A DNA stretch of 41,985 bases from positions 1-41,985 of IMG/VR virus record IMGVR_UViG_3300027743_000050; one strand, 5' to 3'. The notes below the pieces were generated by a model. It was given only the letters and a program-made list of their open reading frames with translations, was not told the DNA's origin and ran no database searches. Shown here one piece after another: positions 6,289 through 12,126 of the stretch (positions are counted from its first letter, which is position 1; each line of letters begins with the position of its first letter). This DNA is from a virus. The position numbers and the translations under genes are program-made.

Positions 6289-6379
6289 TCACTGCAGGAC
6301 GCCGCCGCTGTGCGGCGTCCGACAGTGTTCATACCGAACACTCCCCGCCTTGCAGCGGGGCGATTGAATGGAGTCACAC
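6286..6379 (+). repeat. Three-hairpin intergenic cassette 7
   Basis: Hairpin 1: CACTG (6290-6294) with CAGTG (6323-6327), same inner stem as cassette 6. Hairpin 2: AGTGTTC (6324-6330) with GAACACT (6336-6342). Hairpin 3: CCCCGC (6343-6348) with GCGGGG (6355-6360), loop CTTGCA. GGAGTCACA is at 6370-6378 and the ATG at 6380 follows. This is the last copy; the downstream gene ends at an ordinary terminator. Confidence 0.87.
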
Positions 6380-7027
6380 ATGCCTAAGTTACCCAAGTGG
6401 CGGCCGTTGCAGCGCGCAACGACTGCCGGACGGGAGAATGCCGAAGCCGTCGCCACGGCCATGCAAACGTATGGCCTGGACGAAGCAGCGGCACGGGCAA
6501 AACTTGATGCCTACGCCGCCGAGTCTGAATACTGGATCAACGATCTCTATCAAGTCCAAGTCCGACGCTACGCCGATCTCACTCACATCAATATCCGACG
6601 ACGCGACGGCGGCCCGATCCTGCGAGACTGGCGACACTTCCAGCAGATCAAGAATGAGTTGGTCGGCACGGAGGCGGAAGCCGTCGAGCTGTATCCAGCT
6701 GAGAGTCGGAAGTGGGATGAAGCCAACAAGTATCATCTTTGGTGTCTGACGGACGGCTCGCGCTTTCCGTTCGGCTTCGATGATCGTCACGTCAGCTTCG
6801 ACAGCGGCAAGGCCCGTGGATTGCGGCAACGGGGCCGCACGATGGAATTCCCCGATGATGACAAGTCCACAGCGCAGGAGCTGGGACCGCAGAGACGCGC
6901 CTGCAGAATGTGCGGAGCGACCGAGGGCGAGCTGCATCACGATCAATCCGCGCGCGATCGAATGACGACGCTCGATCCGCGACTCGTCTGCATGCTCTGC
7001 GCAGAAGGACTGGCCGAGCTAGACTGA
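6380..7027 (+). CDS. Phage protein with DUF7694-like domain and zinc-finger tail (215 aa)
   Basis: ATG 6380 follows the cassette 7 leader; an upstream ATG at 6368 is within it. Residues about 50-122 (YWINDLYQVQVRRY, DWRHFQQIKNELVG, AVELYPAESRKWDEANKYHLW) match my memory of a widespread phage domain, DUF7694, of unknown function. The C-terminus holds C175-x2-C178, HH at 186-187 and C204-x2-C207, a likely zinc site. That combination is reminiscent of small nucleic-acid binding modules. It closes the cassette-bearing module and is followed by a strong terminator. Confidence 0.85.
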   Translation: MPKLPKWRPLQRATTAGRENAEAVATAMQTYGLDEAAARAKLDAYAAESEYWINDLYQVQVRRYADLTHINIRRRDGGPILRDWRHFQQIKNELVGTEAEAVELYPAESRKWDEANKYHLWCLTDGSRFPFGFDDRHVSFDSGKARGLRQRGRTMEFPDDDKSTAQELGPQRRACRMCGATEGELHHDQSARDRMTTLDPRLVCMLCAEGLAELD

Positions 7028-7032
7028 AACTC

Positions 7033-7068
7033 AAAACCCCGACCACTTGCGTGGCCGGGGTTTTTTTT
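7033..7068 (+). terminator. Rho-independent terminator
   Basis: CCCCG-A-CCAC (7037-7046) pairs with GTGG-C-CGGGG (7051-7060) around TTGC, followed by eight Ts at 7061-7068 and preceded by AAAA. It ends transcription of the cassette-bearing module six bases after the last stop codon. Confidence 0.93.
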
Positions 7069-7304
7069 GGCGTGGCAGTCTTGCATACAGCCAGCCCGCC
7101 GCGCGCTCTGCGAGTCACACGAGCACGGCACGCGCGATTGCGTGAAGTGGTATCCCGTTCGTATCGTCCGCACAACAAGCCGTTGCCCAAGTCCCGCACG
7201 TGCGGGCTCGACTTGACGCAGCAAGCTGTGCCCGATCGTGCGTCACTTGCAAAAGTTTATCTTGTGCAATGTCGCATTTTGCGACACGTTCAACGGAGTG
7301 AAAG
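7069..7304 (+). promoter_or_regulatory. Leader region of the HTH gene
   Basis: No gene is supported in this stretch. It separates the terminator from the HTH gene and contains the second copy of the 15-bp operator at its end. TTGCAA at 7247-7252 resembles the -35 of the left promoter, but I see no convincing -10 at the right distance. GGAGTG at 7295-7300 serves as ribosome-binding site. Confidence 0.5.
7271..7285. promoter_or_regulatory. 15-bp operator, right copy
   Basis: GTCGCATTTTGCGAC, the exact reverse complement of the operator at 561-575. It lies 20 bases before the start codon of the HTH protein, a position suited to autoregulation. Confidence 0.7.
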
Positions 7305-7493
7305 ATGCAAACGAAAACATTCGTCAGGCAAGTCCGCCAGGAGCTTGATCTGCGGCAGCTGGACTTCGCTGCCGCGCTTGGAGTCTCGCGTGCGACGATC
7401 GTTCGTTATGAGAACGGGGCATCCGTCCGCCCCATTGTCCTACGTGCGATCCGTCAACTGCGAGAACAACACAAGAGGAAAAGGAAGACATGA
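7305..7493 (+). CDS. Small XRE-type helix-turn-helix regulator (62 aa)
   Basis: The protein is essentially one HTH domain: VRQELDLRQLDFAAALGVSRATIVRYENGAS spans the recognition helix (about residues 10-40), followed by a basic tail KRKRKT. It belongs to the Cro/CI/XRE class. A perfect palindrome sits in its leader and an identical one in the early promoter at 555-583, so it probably represses both. The ATG at 7305 has GGAGTG upstream. Its TGA overlaps the next ATG. At 62 residues it has no effector or dimerisation domain beyond the HTH itself. Confidence 0.85.
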   Translation: MQTKTFVRQVRQELDLRQLDFAAALGVSRATIVRYENGASVRPIVLRAIRQLREQHKRKRKT

Positions 7494-7693
7494 GACGCCG
7501 ACGCATATCGAGGCTTAATCCCGCGAAGCCTCCTCCTCCTCCGATCGCATTGAACGCGCTCGGACTGCCGTTGTCTCCGTTGTTCGATCGCAAGTGGAAA
7601 CGCAAGATGCCGCTGACATCGATCCGGAGACTCCTTGTACCGCAGAACGGATTCCGTTTTGTGCAGGACGATCGAGGACACGATGGACCCTGA
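7490..7693 (+). CDS. Basic proline-rich hypothetical protein (67 aa)
   Basis: Starts at ATG 7490 overlapping the HTH stop (ATGA). It begins MRRRRISRLNPAKPPPPPIAL and contains several basic clusters; it has no recognisable domain. The tight overlap on both sides supports a real gene, while the composition is less convincing. Confidence 0.5.
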   Translation: MRRRRISRLNPAKPPPPPIALNALGLPLSPLFDRKWKRKMPLTSIRRLLVPQNGFRFVQDDRGHDGP

Positions 7694-7853
7694 CGCATGT
7701 TTGATCCGACTCCTCGAAGCGATCGGGGACAACGATTGGGATGAATCCCTCCATGCCCTGGACGATCTATTCCAGTGGCTCAGTCGTGGGGGCTTCGCCC
7801 CCAACACGCAAGCTGCAGCCGAGACGCTGCGAGAACGGATGCGTGATCGATGA
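7683..7853 (+). CDS. Hypothetical helical protein (56 aa)
   Basis: Starts at ATG 7683 (MDPDACLIRLLEAIGDNDW) and overlaps the previous gene by 11 bases; GAGGAC upstream is a usable ribosome-binding site. The sequence is two or three amphipathic helices with RLLEAIGD, ALDDLFQWL and AAETLRERM. Similar short helical proteins occur in many phages, but I recognise no named family. Its stop overlaps the ASCH gene start. Confidence 0.7.
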   Translation: MDPDACLIRLLEAIGDNDWDESLHALDDLFQWLSRGGFAPNTQAAAETLRERMRDR

Positions 7854-8206
7854 AGGCACTCTCCATCCAGCAGCCGTGGGCTCACTTGATCGTCGCGGGA
7901 TTGAAGCCGATCGAGAATCGGACGTGGACGACAGCCTATCGCGGCCCGCTCCTGATCCATGCGTCGCAGAAGATGTGCATTGCAGTCGAGTCGATCGAAG
8001 CCGCGTTCGGCATCAAGATCGATCGCCGACTTCTGCATTTCGGATGCGTGATCGGGCGCGTCGATCTTGTGGACGTGATCGAGGAATCGGACTCCCCATG
8101 GTTCGATGGCCCCTACGGCTTCGTCCTGCGCAATCCACGTCCGATCAAGCCGAGGCCGTGGCGTGGCCAGCTCAAACTCTTTGACGTGACGATGAAAATT
8201 CACTGA
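7850..8206 (+). CDS. ASCH-domain protein (118 aa)
   Basis: The N-terminus MKALSIQQPWAHLIVAGLKPIENRTW is the signature of ASCH-fold proteins, which bind RNA or modified nucleosides; some members hydrolyse modified cytidines. The rest keeps the expected strands (LLIHAS, CVIGRVDLVDVIEE) and the YGFVLRNPRPI region near the C-terminus. The length is normal for stand-alone phage ASCH proteins. It starts at an ATGA overlap with the preceding gene. In this phage it may act on RNA or modified nucleotides, which is of interest given the possible DNA-modification operon on the other strand. Confidence 0.9.
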   Translation: MKALSIQQPWAHLIVAGLKPIENRTWTTAYRGPLLIHASQKMCIAVESIEAAFGIKIDRRLLHFGCVIGRVDLVDVIEESDSPWFDGPYGFVLRNPRPIKPRPWRGQLKLFDVTMKIH

Positions 8207-8234
8207 CTCCAACCCAGAGTGAAAAGGAAAAGAC

Positions 8235-8423
8235 ATGACTCGACTACTGACTGCCGCTGCGATCCTCGCAGCGTTGACGCTGACGGCTCACGCCGAATCG
8301 CGTTCCTACTACAATGCGAAGGGCTCCTATGCGGGCTCCTCCTACACGCGCGGCAACTCCACGTCCTTCTATGACAGTCGCGGATCGTATGCCGGATCGA
8401 GCATCCGGACGGGGAGGCGATGA
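8235..8423 (+). CDS. Secreted small repeat protein (62 aa)
   Basis: Residues 1-20 (MTRLLTAAAILAALTLTAHA) are a clean Sec signal peptide with an AHA-E cleavage site. The mature part has two imperfect copies of S-Y/F-Y-N/D-A/S-K/R-G-SYAGSS, separated by YTRGNST. Periplasmic proteins with YDSRG-type repeats occur in alphaproteobacteria, so this is likely a host-derived cargo gene. GAAAAGGAAAAG precedes the ATG. Export of a phage protein to the periplasm suggests a role at the cell envelope, for instance altering the lysogen's surface; this is inference. Confidence 0.8.
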   Translation: MTRLLTAAAILAALTLTAHAESRSYYNAKGSYAGSSYTRGNSTSFYDSRGSYAGSSIRTGRR

Positions 8424-8599
8424 TGGCGCACAAGGTATCCCGCGACGATGATCTGATCCCCGAGCTGCGTAAATACGTCAGCGCGCATCCGCCCCACGCT
8501 GAGCTGATACGCGCGATCGATCGCTATCGTAAAGCGACGCGCGTGCAGCTGCAGCCTGCGCTGCGAATGATCCTGCAGGTACTTGAGGAGGCGGCGTGA
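8423..8599 (+). CDS. Hypothetical helical protein (58 aa)
   Basis: Two adjacent ATGs (8420 and 8423) are in frame behind GGGGAGG; I use 8423, at the previous stop. The protein, MAHKVSRDDDLIPELRKYVS onward, contains HAELIRAIDRYRKATRVQ and ends LQVLEEAA. It looks all-helical and basic in the middle. No family is recognised. Its TGA overlaps the next ATG. Confidence 0.7.
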   Translation: MAHKVSRDDDLIPELRKYVSAHPPHAELIRAIDRYRKATRVQLQPALRMILQVLEEAA

Positions 8600-8862
8600 T
8601 GGCAACTTTCAAAGTCCACGTGTCCCAATACGTGGAGGAAACGGCTGTGCTGGAAGTCGAGGCCGACACGGTTGAGGCTGCGCGCGCGCTGGCCGAGATC
8701 ACGTTGACCGAGGGCGAGATCGATTGGGAGGACGGCACGGACTGCTTTCCCGCAACGATCCAGCGCGTGGACAACGACAACAACGACACGCTGTGGGAGG
8801 CAGGCGACGACGATCGTCCCGATCGCCCGCGAGTTGGATCAAAATTGTTGCTGGAGGAATGA
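8599..8862 (+). CDS. Hypothetical acidic protein (87 aa)
   Basis: ATG 8599 overlaps the preceding TGA, with GGAGG at 8586-8590. The N-terminal half alternates strands (FKVHVSQYVEETAVLEVEAD) followed by a helix (VEAARALAEITL), a beta-beta-alpha pattern seen in small phage proteins. The C-terminal half is acidic and basic in patches (DNDNNDTLWEAGDDDRPDRPR). Function unknown. Confidence 0.75.
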   Translation: MATFKVHVSQYVEETAVLEVEADTVEAARALAEITLTEGEIDWEDGTDCFPATIQRVDNDNNDTLWEAGDDDRPDRPRVGSKLLLEE

Positions 8863-9044
8863 ACATGTGGGCGTTGCTGATCTATGTCGGAGAGGGCGCC
8901 GCGCGCGCACTCGTGATGGCCGTTGGGCCGTTCGATGACGAAGCCGACGCCTGGGTCTTCCACGAACAACATGCGGACGTTTGCAAGCACACGGTCGAAG
9001 TGCTGCGGCTTGCGCATCCGCTGCACGAGGTAGGTGCGGAATGA
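8859..9044 (+). CDS. Hypothetical protein (61 aa)
   Basis: Begins at ATG 8859 within the previous gene's end, behind GGAGG. The sequence MNMWALLIYVGEGAARALVM onward, then GPFDDEADAWVFHEQHAD, suggests a small ferredoxin-like alpha/beta domain. No family recognised. It overlaps the recombinase start by four bases. Confidence 0.7.
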   Translation: MNMWALLIYVGEGAARALVMAVGPFDDEADAWVFHEQHADVCKHTVEVLRLAHPLHEVGAE

Positions 9045-9592
9045 CCGCCTACGGCTATGCCCGCGTTTCGACGCGGGATCAGGACTTGACCGGCCAGCTC
9101 CACGAGCTGGCCGGTGCCGGGTGTGCGGAAGTTTTCCGCGAGAAGCTGTCTGGAGCGAAAACGGATCGGCCCCAGCTTGCGCACGTTCTGTCTAAACTTG
9201 GGGCCGGCGACGTGCTCGTGGTCACGCGGCTCGATCGACTGGCTCGATCGACGCGCGATCTCCTCAACGTCATCAACGAAGTGAGCGCGCGCGGGGCCGG
9301 CTTCCGCTCGCTGAAAGACGTGTGGGCAGACACGACGACTCCGCATGGACGTTTGATGCTCACGATCCTGGGCGGGCTCGCAGAGTTCGAACGCGAGCTG
9401 ATCCGCGCCAGGACCGGGGAGGGGCGACAACGGGCACAGGCCCGTGGCGTCAGCTTCGGCCGGCCGCGCAAAGTCACGCCAGACATCCGGCGCGAGATCG
9501 ATAGACGACTGCAACGCGGCGAGACGCAGCTTGCCATTGCGCAGGCTCTCGGCGTTCACGCCGCGACGATCAGCCGACGCAAACGGACATGA
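9041..9592 (+). CDS. Serine recombinase, resolvase/invertase family (183 aa)
   Basis: The N-terminal catalytic domain starts MTAYGYARVSTRDQD, with the nucleophilic serine at residue 10. It continues with LVVTRLDRLARSTRDL and GGLAEFERELIRARTGEG, both hallmark motifs of the Tn3-resolvase/Hin-invertase group. The C-terminal 40 residues (RREIDRRLQRGETQLAIAQALGVHAATISRR) are the usual HTH. The length is normal for the small serine recombinases. It could resolve genome multimers, invert a fibre gene or act in integration. I saw no obvious inverted target sites beside it. The ATG overlaps the previous stop. Confidence 0.92.
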   Translation: MTAYGYARVSTRDQDLTGQLHELAGAGCAEVFREKLSGAKTDRPQLAHVLSKLGAGDVLVVTRLDRLARSTRDLLNVINEVSARGAGFRSLKDVWADTTTPHGRLMLTILGGLAEFERELIRARTGEGRQRAQARGVSFGRPRKVTPDIRREIDRRLQRGETQLAIAQALGVHAATISRRKRT

Positions 9593-9690
9593 GAGAGTTG
9601 GTCAATTTCATCGGCGTGCTCATTCTGATCGTGCTCGCCTCAACCGTCGCCGTCCTGATCGGACTGGCGATCTATGCATGGACACACTGA
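9589..9690 (+). CDS. Single-span membrane peptide (33 aa)
   Basis: ATG 9589 overlaps the recombinase stop (ATGA). MRELVNFIGVLILIVLASTV continues as a hydrophobic helix to AIYAWTH. It is one transmembrane span with almost no loops. The coupling to the recombinase and the following GAGAGGGACC ribosome-binding site support it. Function unknown. Confidence 0.6.
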   Translation: MRELVNFIGVLILIVLASTVAVLIGLAIYAWTH

Positions 9691-9699
9691 GAGGGACCG

Positions 9700-9990
9700 A
9701 TGCTGAAACCTATTTGCGTGAAGTGCCAGCGGTTCTATCGGCCGCACTACAACGGCCGCTGGTTCGTGGAAGGAATGCCGAAGGGCGGCTCTGCCGACGC
9801 GCTTCCCGGCAAGGATCATCCCGAAGATTGGAAGCCGTACAAGGTCTGGGTCGGCGACGAATGGATATGCCACGGCTGCGGCCACTTGATCATCGTTGGC
9901 GTCGCTTGGTCGCCGGTGCGCGAACACTATCAGGACGACTTCGAACAAGCGCGAGAGCGCGCGACATATCTGCAAGTCAATGATTGCTGA
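9700..9990 (+). CDS. Zinc-ribbon-like protein (96 aa)
   Basis: MLKPICVKCQRFYRPHYNGR carries one CxxC pair at residues 6-9, and ICHGCGHLI near residue 57 carries the second, so a four-cysteine zinc ribbon is likely. An ERATYLQV helix ends the protein. GAGAGGGACC lies just upstream. Comparable two-CxxC proteins occur in rhizobial phages and genomes, but I cannot name the family. Confidence 0.8.
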   Translation: MLKPICVKCQRFYRPHYNGRWFVEGMPKGGSADALPGKDHPEDWKPYKVWVGDEWICHGCGHLIIVGVAWSPVREHYQDDFEQARERATYLQVNDC

Positions 9991-9998
9991 GAGGGACC

Positions 9999-10577
9999 AT
10001 GAGCAGAAACAACGCCAGCGCGAGGCGCACACGGCCGAGCGACATCGCCGCGTTCAAACACAAGCATCCGCTCGACTCGCACGTGGAGCGCACGATCGCC
10101 GAGTTTGGCAATCAGTATGTGGTGGAGATCAAGGGCACGTTCGAAATCTTCCGCTTCACTGCGCCGGAATACGGCGAGGTCATCTTCGATATCCGAGGGA
10201 TCAAGGACGCGCTGGCCGAAAACCGGCTGCCGTTCCAGATGATGCAGCTCAAGCTGGATGCCGGGCTGGTGGAGCACGTCCGCAGGAATAACGGCGTGGA
10301 GGCCAAGCGCATGGCCGAGCTGACGGCCGCCGATCTGGAACGTCCAGGGATCATGGCGCAATGGCCGGATCAGCACACCAGCTGCATCGACGGCAACAAT
10401 CGGCTGGTGCGGCGCTGGGATGACGGGCTGCGCACGTATCGCTTCGCGCTGATCTTGATGAACGAAACGATTCAGCCGTACATCTGCCGTCCTGGGCAAG
10501 AGGATCACTTCCTCGATCGCAAGAATCAGGAGCAGGGCGTGGTGTCGATCCGCCGCATGATCGCGCCGCACCAATGA
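9999..10577 (+). CDS. Possible ParB/sulfiredoxin-fold protein (192 aa)
   Basis: I use ATG 9999 behind GAGAGGGACC. The N-terminus is basic (MSRNNASARRTRPS). The central part includes EIFRFTAPEYGEVIFDIRGI, and CIDGNNRLVRRWDDGLRTYRF resembles the DGNHR-type core of ParB-like and sulfiredoxin-fold domains, where the motif lies before a helix. A full set of ParB motifs is not visible, so this is tentative. A clearer ParB-like protein is encoded at 16122-16658. Confidence 0.8.
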   Translation: MSRNNASARRTRPSDIAAFKHKHPLDSHVERTIAEFGNQYVVEIKGTFEIFRFTAPEYGEVIFDIRGIKDALAENRLPFQMMQLKLDAGLVEHVRRNNGVEAKRMAELTAADLERPGIMAQWPDQHTSCIDGNNRLVRRWDDGLRTYRFALILMNETIQPYICRPGQEDHFLDRKNQEQGVVSIRRMIAPHQ

Positions 10578-10583
10578 GGGGCA

Positions 10584-10772
10584 ATGGAACGACTGGACAG
10601 GCTGCAGCGGTGCGTGCTGAACGACTTCGGGGAATGTCTCAGCGTGAGCCCACCGATCGGCTGCATCTGTGCGCAGATGCCGCCCGACGTGCTGCGCGCG
10701 GCGCATCGCTATTTCGGGGGCGACGATGACGAAGCCGCTGGATATGTGGACGATCTACCACAAGCCCGATGA
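10584..10772 (+). CDS. Hypothetical protein (62 aa)
   Basis: ATG 10584 follows GAGGGGC and starts six bases after the previous stop. The protein has four cysteines, three of them in the first half (RCVLNDFGEC, PPIGCIC), a DVLRAAHRYF helix and an acidic GGDDDEAAGY end. The last 47 bases overlap the next gene, longer than usual here, so either this gene's end or the next start may be misplaced. Confidence 0.55.
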   Translation: MERLDRLQRCVLNDFGECLSVSPPIGCICAQMPPDVLRAAHRYFGGDDDEAAGYVDDLPQAR

Positions 10773-10947
10773 CTACCCCGACGAATTCGTGGCGCGGCGC
10801 TGGGAAATTCTCATCGATATCACGGCGACCAATGACATGTTCGTGGCCGACACCCTGGAGGAGCTGCGCGCGCTGCTGCCGCCGGGGCTGGTCTGTCTGC
10901 ACCGGCAGCCGCTCGATGATCCGAGGATCGTGGAGGTTTGGTTATAG
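10726..10947 (+). CDS. Small alpha/beta hypothetical protein (73 aa)
   Basis: ATG 10726 follows GGGGGCGACG; an internal ATG at 10744 would reduce the overlap. The protein contains WTIYHKPDDYPDEFVARRWE, DTLEELRALLPPGL and CLHRQPLDDPRIVEVWL. I recall this kind of domain (W-x-hydrophobic-Y, then P-FVAR, then LEELR, then IVEVWL) from small proteins common in alphaproteobacteria and their phages. It is the last gene of the rightward block and ends at a shared terminator. Confidence 0.78.
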   Translation: MTKPLDMWTIYHKPDDYPDEFVARRWEILIDITATNDMFVADTLEELRALLPPGLVCLHRQPLDDPRIVEVWL

Positions 10948-10964
10948 GGCGGCTTTAGCCGCCC
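10947..10964. terminator. Convergent hairpin terminator
   Basis: GGGCGGC (10947-10953) pairs perfectly with GCCGCCC (10958-10964) around TTTA. It overlaps the stop codons of the rightward gene ending at 10947 and of the leftward gene ending at 10955. No long T tract follows on either strand, so it may act as a barrier between converging transcripts rather than a strong intrinsic terminator. Confidence 0.65.
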
Positions 10965-11056
10965 CACCACCACCCGATGATCACCAGCCAGAGCAGGGCC
11001 GCCGCCACGATCAAGTAGCCGCAGCCCTGCAGCGTCTCGTCGCCGTTGTCAGCCAT
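10955..11056 (-). CDS. Single-span membrane peptide (33 aa)
   Basis: ATG at 11054-11056, behind CGGAGC, overlaps the preceding gene by eight bases. MADNGDETLQGCGYLIVAAA is followed by LLWLVIIGWWWGG, one hydrophobic span with a tryptophan-rich end. It is the last gene of the long leftward operon, and its stop lies inside the convergent hairpin. Function unknown. Confidence 0.6.
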   Translation of the reverse strand: MADNGDETLQGCGYLIVAAALLWLVIIGWWWGG

Positions 11057-11297
11057 GCTCCGGCAATGGCGGCTGCGTGTTCACGAGATCGGCGAATGCG
11101 CCCCGCGTCTTTGACAGTTTGAAGTTGCACATCTGCATCGCCAGCCCGCCGTTCACGTTGGCCGGAAAGCCGCGATATATCCCGCGCTTGGCGTAGGCGT
11201 TGGCGGCCGTGGTGTCGAAGATGCCCGACGATGGAATGTCGGCGGTCTTCAACTCAAGTGATGCGAACTCCATATCCACTTTGCTTGCTAGGGTCAT
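11049..11297 (-). CDS. Hypothetical protein (82 aa)
   Basis: The start is ATG 11295-11297, overlapping the previous stop (ATGA) with AAGGA nine bases upstream. MTLASKVDMEFASLELKTAD is followed by IFDTTAANAYAKRGIYRGFPANVNGG and ends NTQPPLPEHG. Predicted strands and helices are mixed; no family recognised. Confidence 0.7.
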   Translation of the reverse strand: MTLASKVDMEFASLELKTADIPSSGIFDTTAANAYAKRGIYRGFPANVNGGLAMQMCNFKLSKTRGAFADLVNTQPPLPEHG

Positions 11298-11318
11298 GGT
11301 GTGGTGTCCTTGAGGGCG
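11293..11318. repeat. Gene-junction repeat, copy 1
   Basis: The string TCATGGTGTGGTGTCCTTGA plus GGGC is shared with 11508-11533. On the minus strand it encodes the shared C-terminus ALKDTTP of two unrelated genes, supplies the AAGGACACC ribosome-binding segment, and forms the ATGA stop-start overlap. It looks like a duplicated translational-coupling junction. Confidence 0.7.
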
Positions 11319-11512
11319 TGGCTGGCGGTTTCGTGCTGATCCCGACATGCACTCGACCTGCAGACGTGGACGCTGTGTCCGGTTTTGATAGCGCAATCCG
11401 AGCAAGCCAATATAGTGTCCTGTCCGCAGATGACACATGGGGCGGTTGTGAATGGGCACCGTGTAGAACCGATGTGCATCCCGCCGCAGGTCGGACAGTT
11501 CTGAATAATCAT
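11294..11512 (-). CDS. Cysteine-rich zinc-binding protein (72 aa)
   Basis: Starts at ATG 11510-11512 inside the repeated junction. Four pairs or near-pairs of cysteines are seen: CPTCG, CVICG, ACSDC, and a C-x5-C pair in VCRSSACRDQ, consistent with one or two zinc-ribbon units. It ends HALKDTTP, identical to the C-terminus of the upstream gene because of the junction repeat. Role unknown; a nucleic-acid or protein-binding adaptor is plausible. Confidence 0.72.
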   Translation of the reverse strand: MIIQNCPTCGGMHIGSTRCPFTTAPCVICGQDTILACSDCAIKTGHSVHVCRSSACRDQHETASHALKDTTP

Positions 11513-11533
11513 GGTGTGGTGTCCTTGAGGGCG
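11508..11533. repeat. Gene-junction repeat, copy 2
   Basis: Second copy of the junction at 11293-11318, 215 bases away. It links the 113-residue coiled-coil gene to the cysteine-rich gene. Confidence 0.7.
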
Positions 11534-11850
11534 GCGCGGGCAGCGTTTACCCGCTCGTTCGCAGCCTTGGCCATCGGGCTCCCATATTTGGTCAGCTTGT
11601 CCCACTCCATCAGCAATCCTTCGACTGCCGCCGTCAGCCGCTCGATCTCGGCTTCTGCCTTGTGCGCACGTTCATGCCAATATTCCCATGCGTCGGCGCA
11701 CTCTTCTTCTTCGGTTGGCGCGGGTAATGGCTCATCGCCGAGGTCGGGCTCTTGATCCATTCTGCTCATGACACGACGCACATAGCCCATTTCCGTCATC
11801 CATATCCGCAGCGCAGCGCCCAGCTTACTGTCAGAGTCGTTGTTGCTCAT
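11509..11850 (-). CDS. Coiled-coil hypothetical protein (113 aa)
   Basis: I use ATG 11848-11850 (MSNNDSDS) behind GGGGAG. The middle (about 45-90) is acidic with EEEECADAWEYWHERAHKAEAEIERLTAAVEGLL, a probable coiled coil. The tail AALKDTTP comes from the junction repeat. It may oligomerise; no family is recognised. Confidence 0.75.
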   Translation of the reverse strand: MSNNDSDSKLGAALRIWMTEMGYVRRVMSRMDQEPDLGDEPLPAPTEEEECADAWEYWHERAHKAEAEIERLTAAVEGLLMEWDKLTKYGSPMAKAANERVNAARAALKDTTP

Positions 11851-12004
11851 TCTCCCCTCCAATGGGATCGATCGGCGCTGTCCGCTTCTGAAAGCGGCGG
11901 ATCAGCTCCTCCAACAGCAGCAAGTCTGAATTCTTGAACCACACCCCGGCCGCGCGCCGCAGCTGCTCGATCAGCTCGGCTTCGCTCATGTCTCGCGGTC
12001 CCAT
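11831..12004 (-). CDS. Hypothetical helical protein (57 aa)
   Basis: Starts MGPRDMSEAELIEQLRRAAG at ATG 12002-12004, behind GGGAG; an ATG five codons later is possible. SEAELIEQLRRAAGVWFKNSDLLLLEELIRRF looks like two amphipathic helices. The last 20 bases overlap the next gene. Confidence 0.65.
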   Translation of the reverse strand: MGPRDMSEAELIEQLRRAAGVWFKNSDLLLLEELIRRFQKRTAPIDPIGGENEQQRL

Positions 12005-12006
12005 GA

Positions 12007-12126
12007 TCACTCCCAATCGCGACGGCGATAATCCCGCGTCACCCACCACGCCGCCAGCAGCGTCAGCAGCATGAAGATCACCGCGACGACTCCGACGATG
12101 ATCAGGACGCTTGCGAGCGTGCCCAT
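12007..12126 (-). CDS. Single-span membrane protein (39 aa)
   Basis: ATG at 12124-12126 overlaps the end of the HTH gene. MGTLASVLIIVGVVAVIFML continues as one span to LAAWWVT and then a basic RDYRRRDWE tail. Small membrane proteins of this type occur five times in the window. Function unknown. Confidence 0.62.
   Translation of the reverse strand: MGTLASVLIIVGVVAVIFMLLTLLAAWWVTRDYRRRDWE

Noticed and set aside
876-6379. The cassettes as a CRISPR array or REP/BIME elements
   Set aside because: There is no constant repeat with unique spacers, spacing follows gene junctions, and stems vary in sequence while remaining paired.
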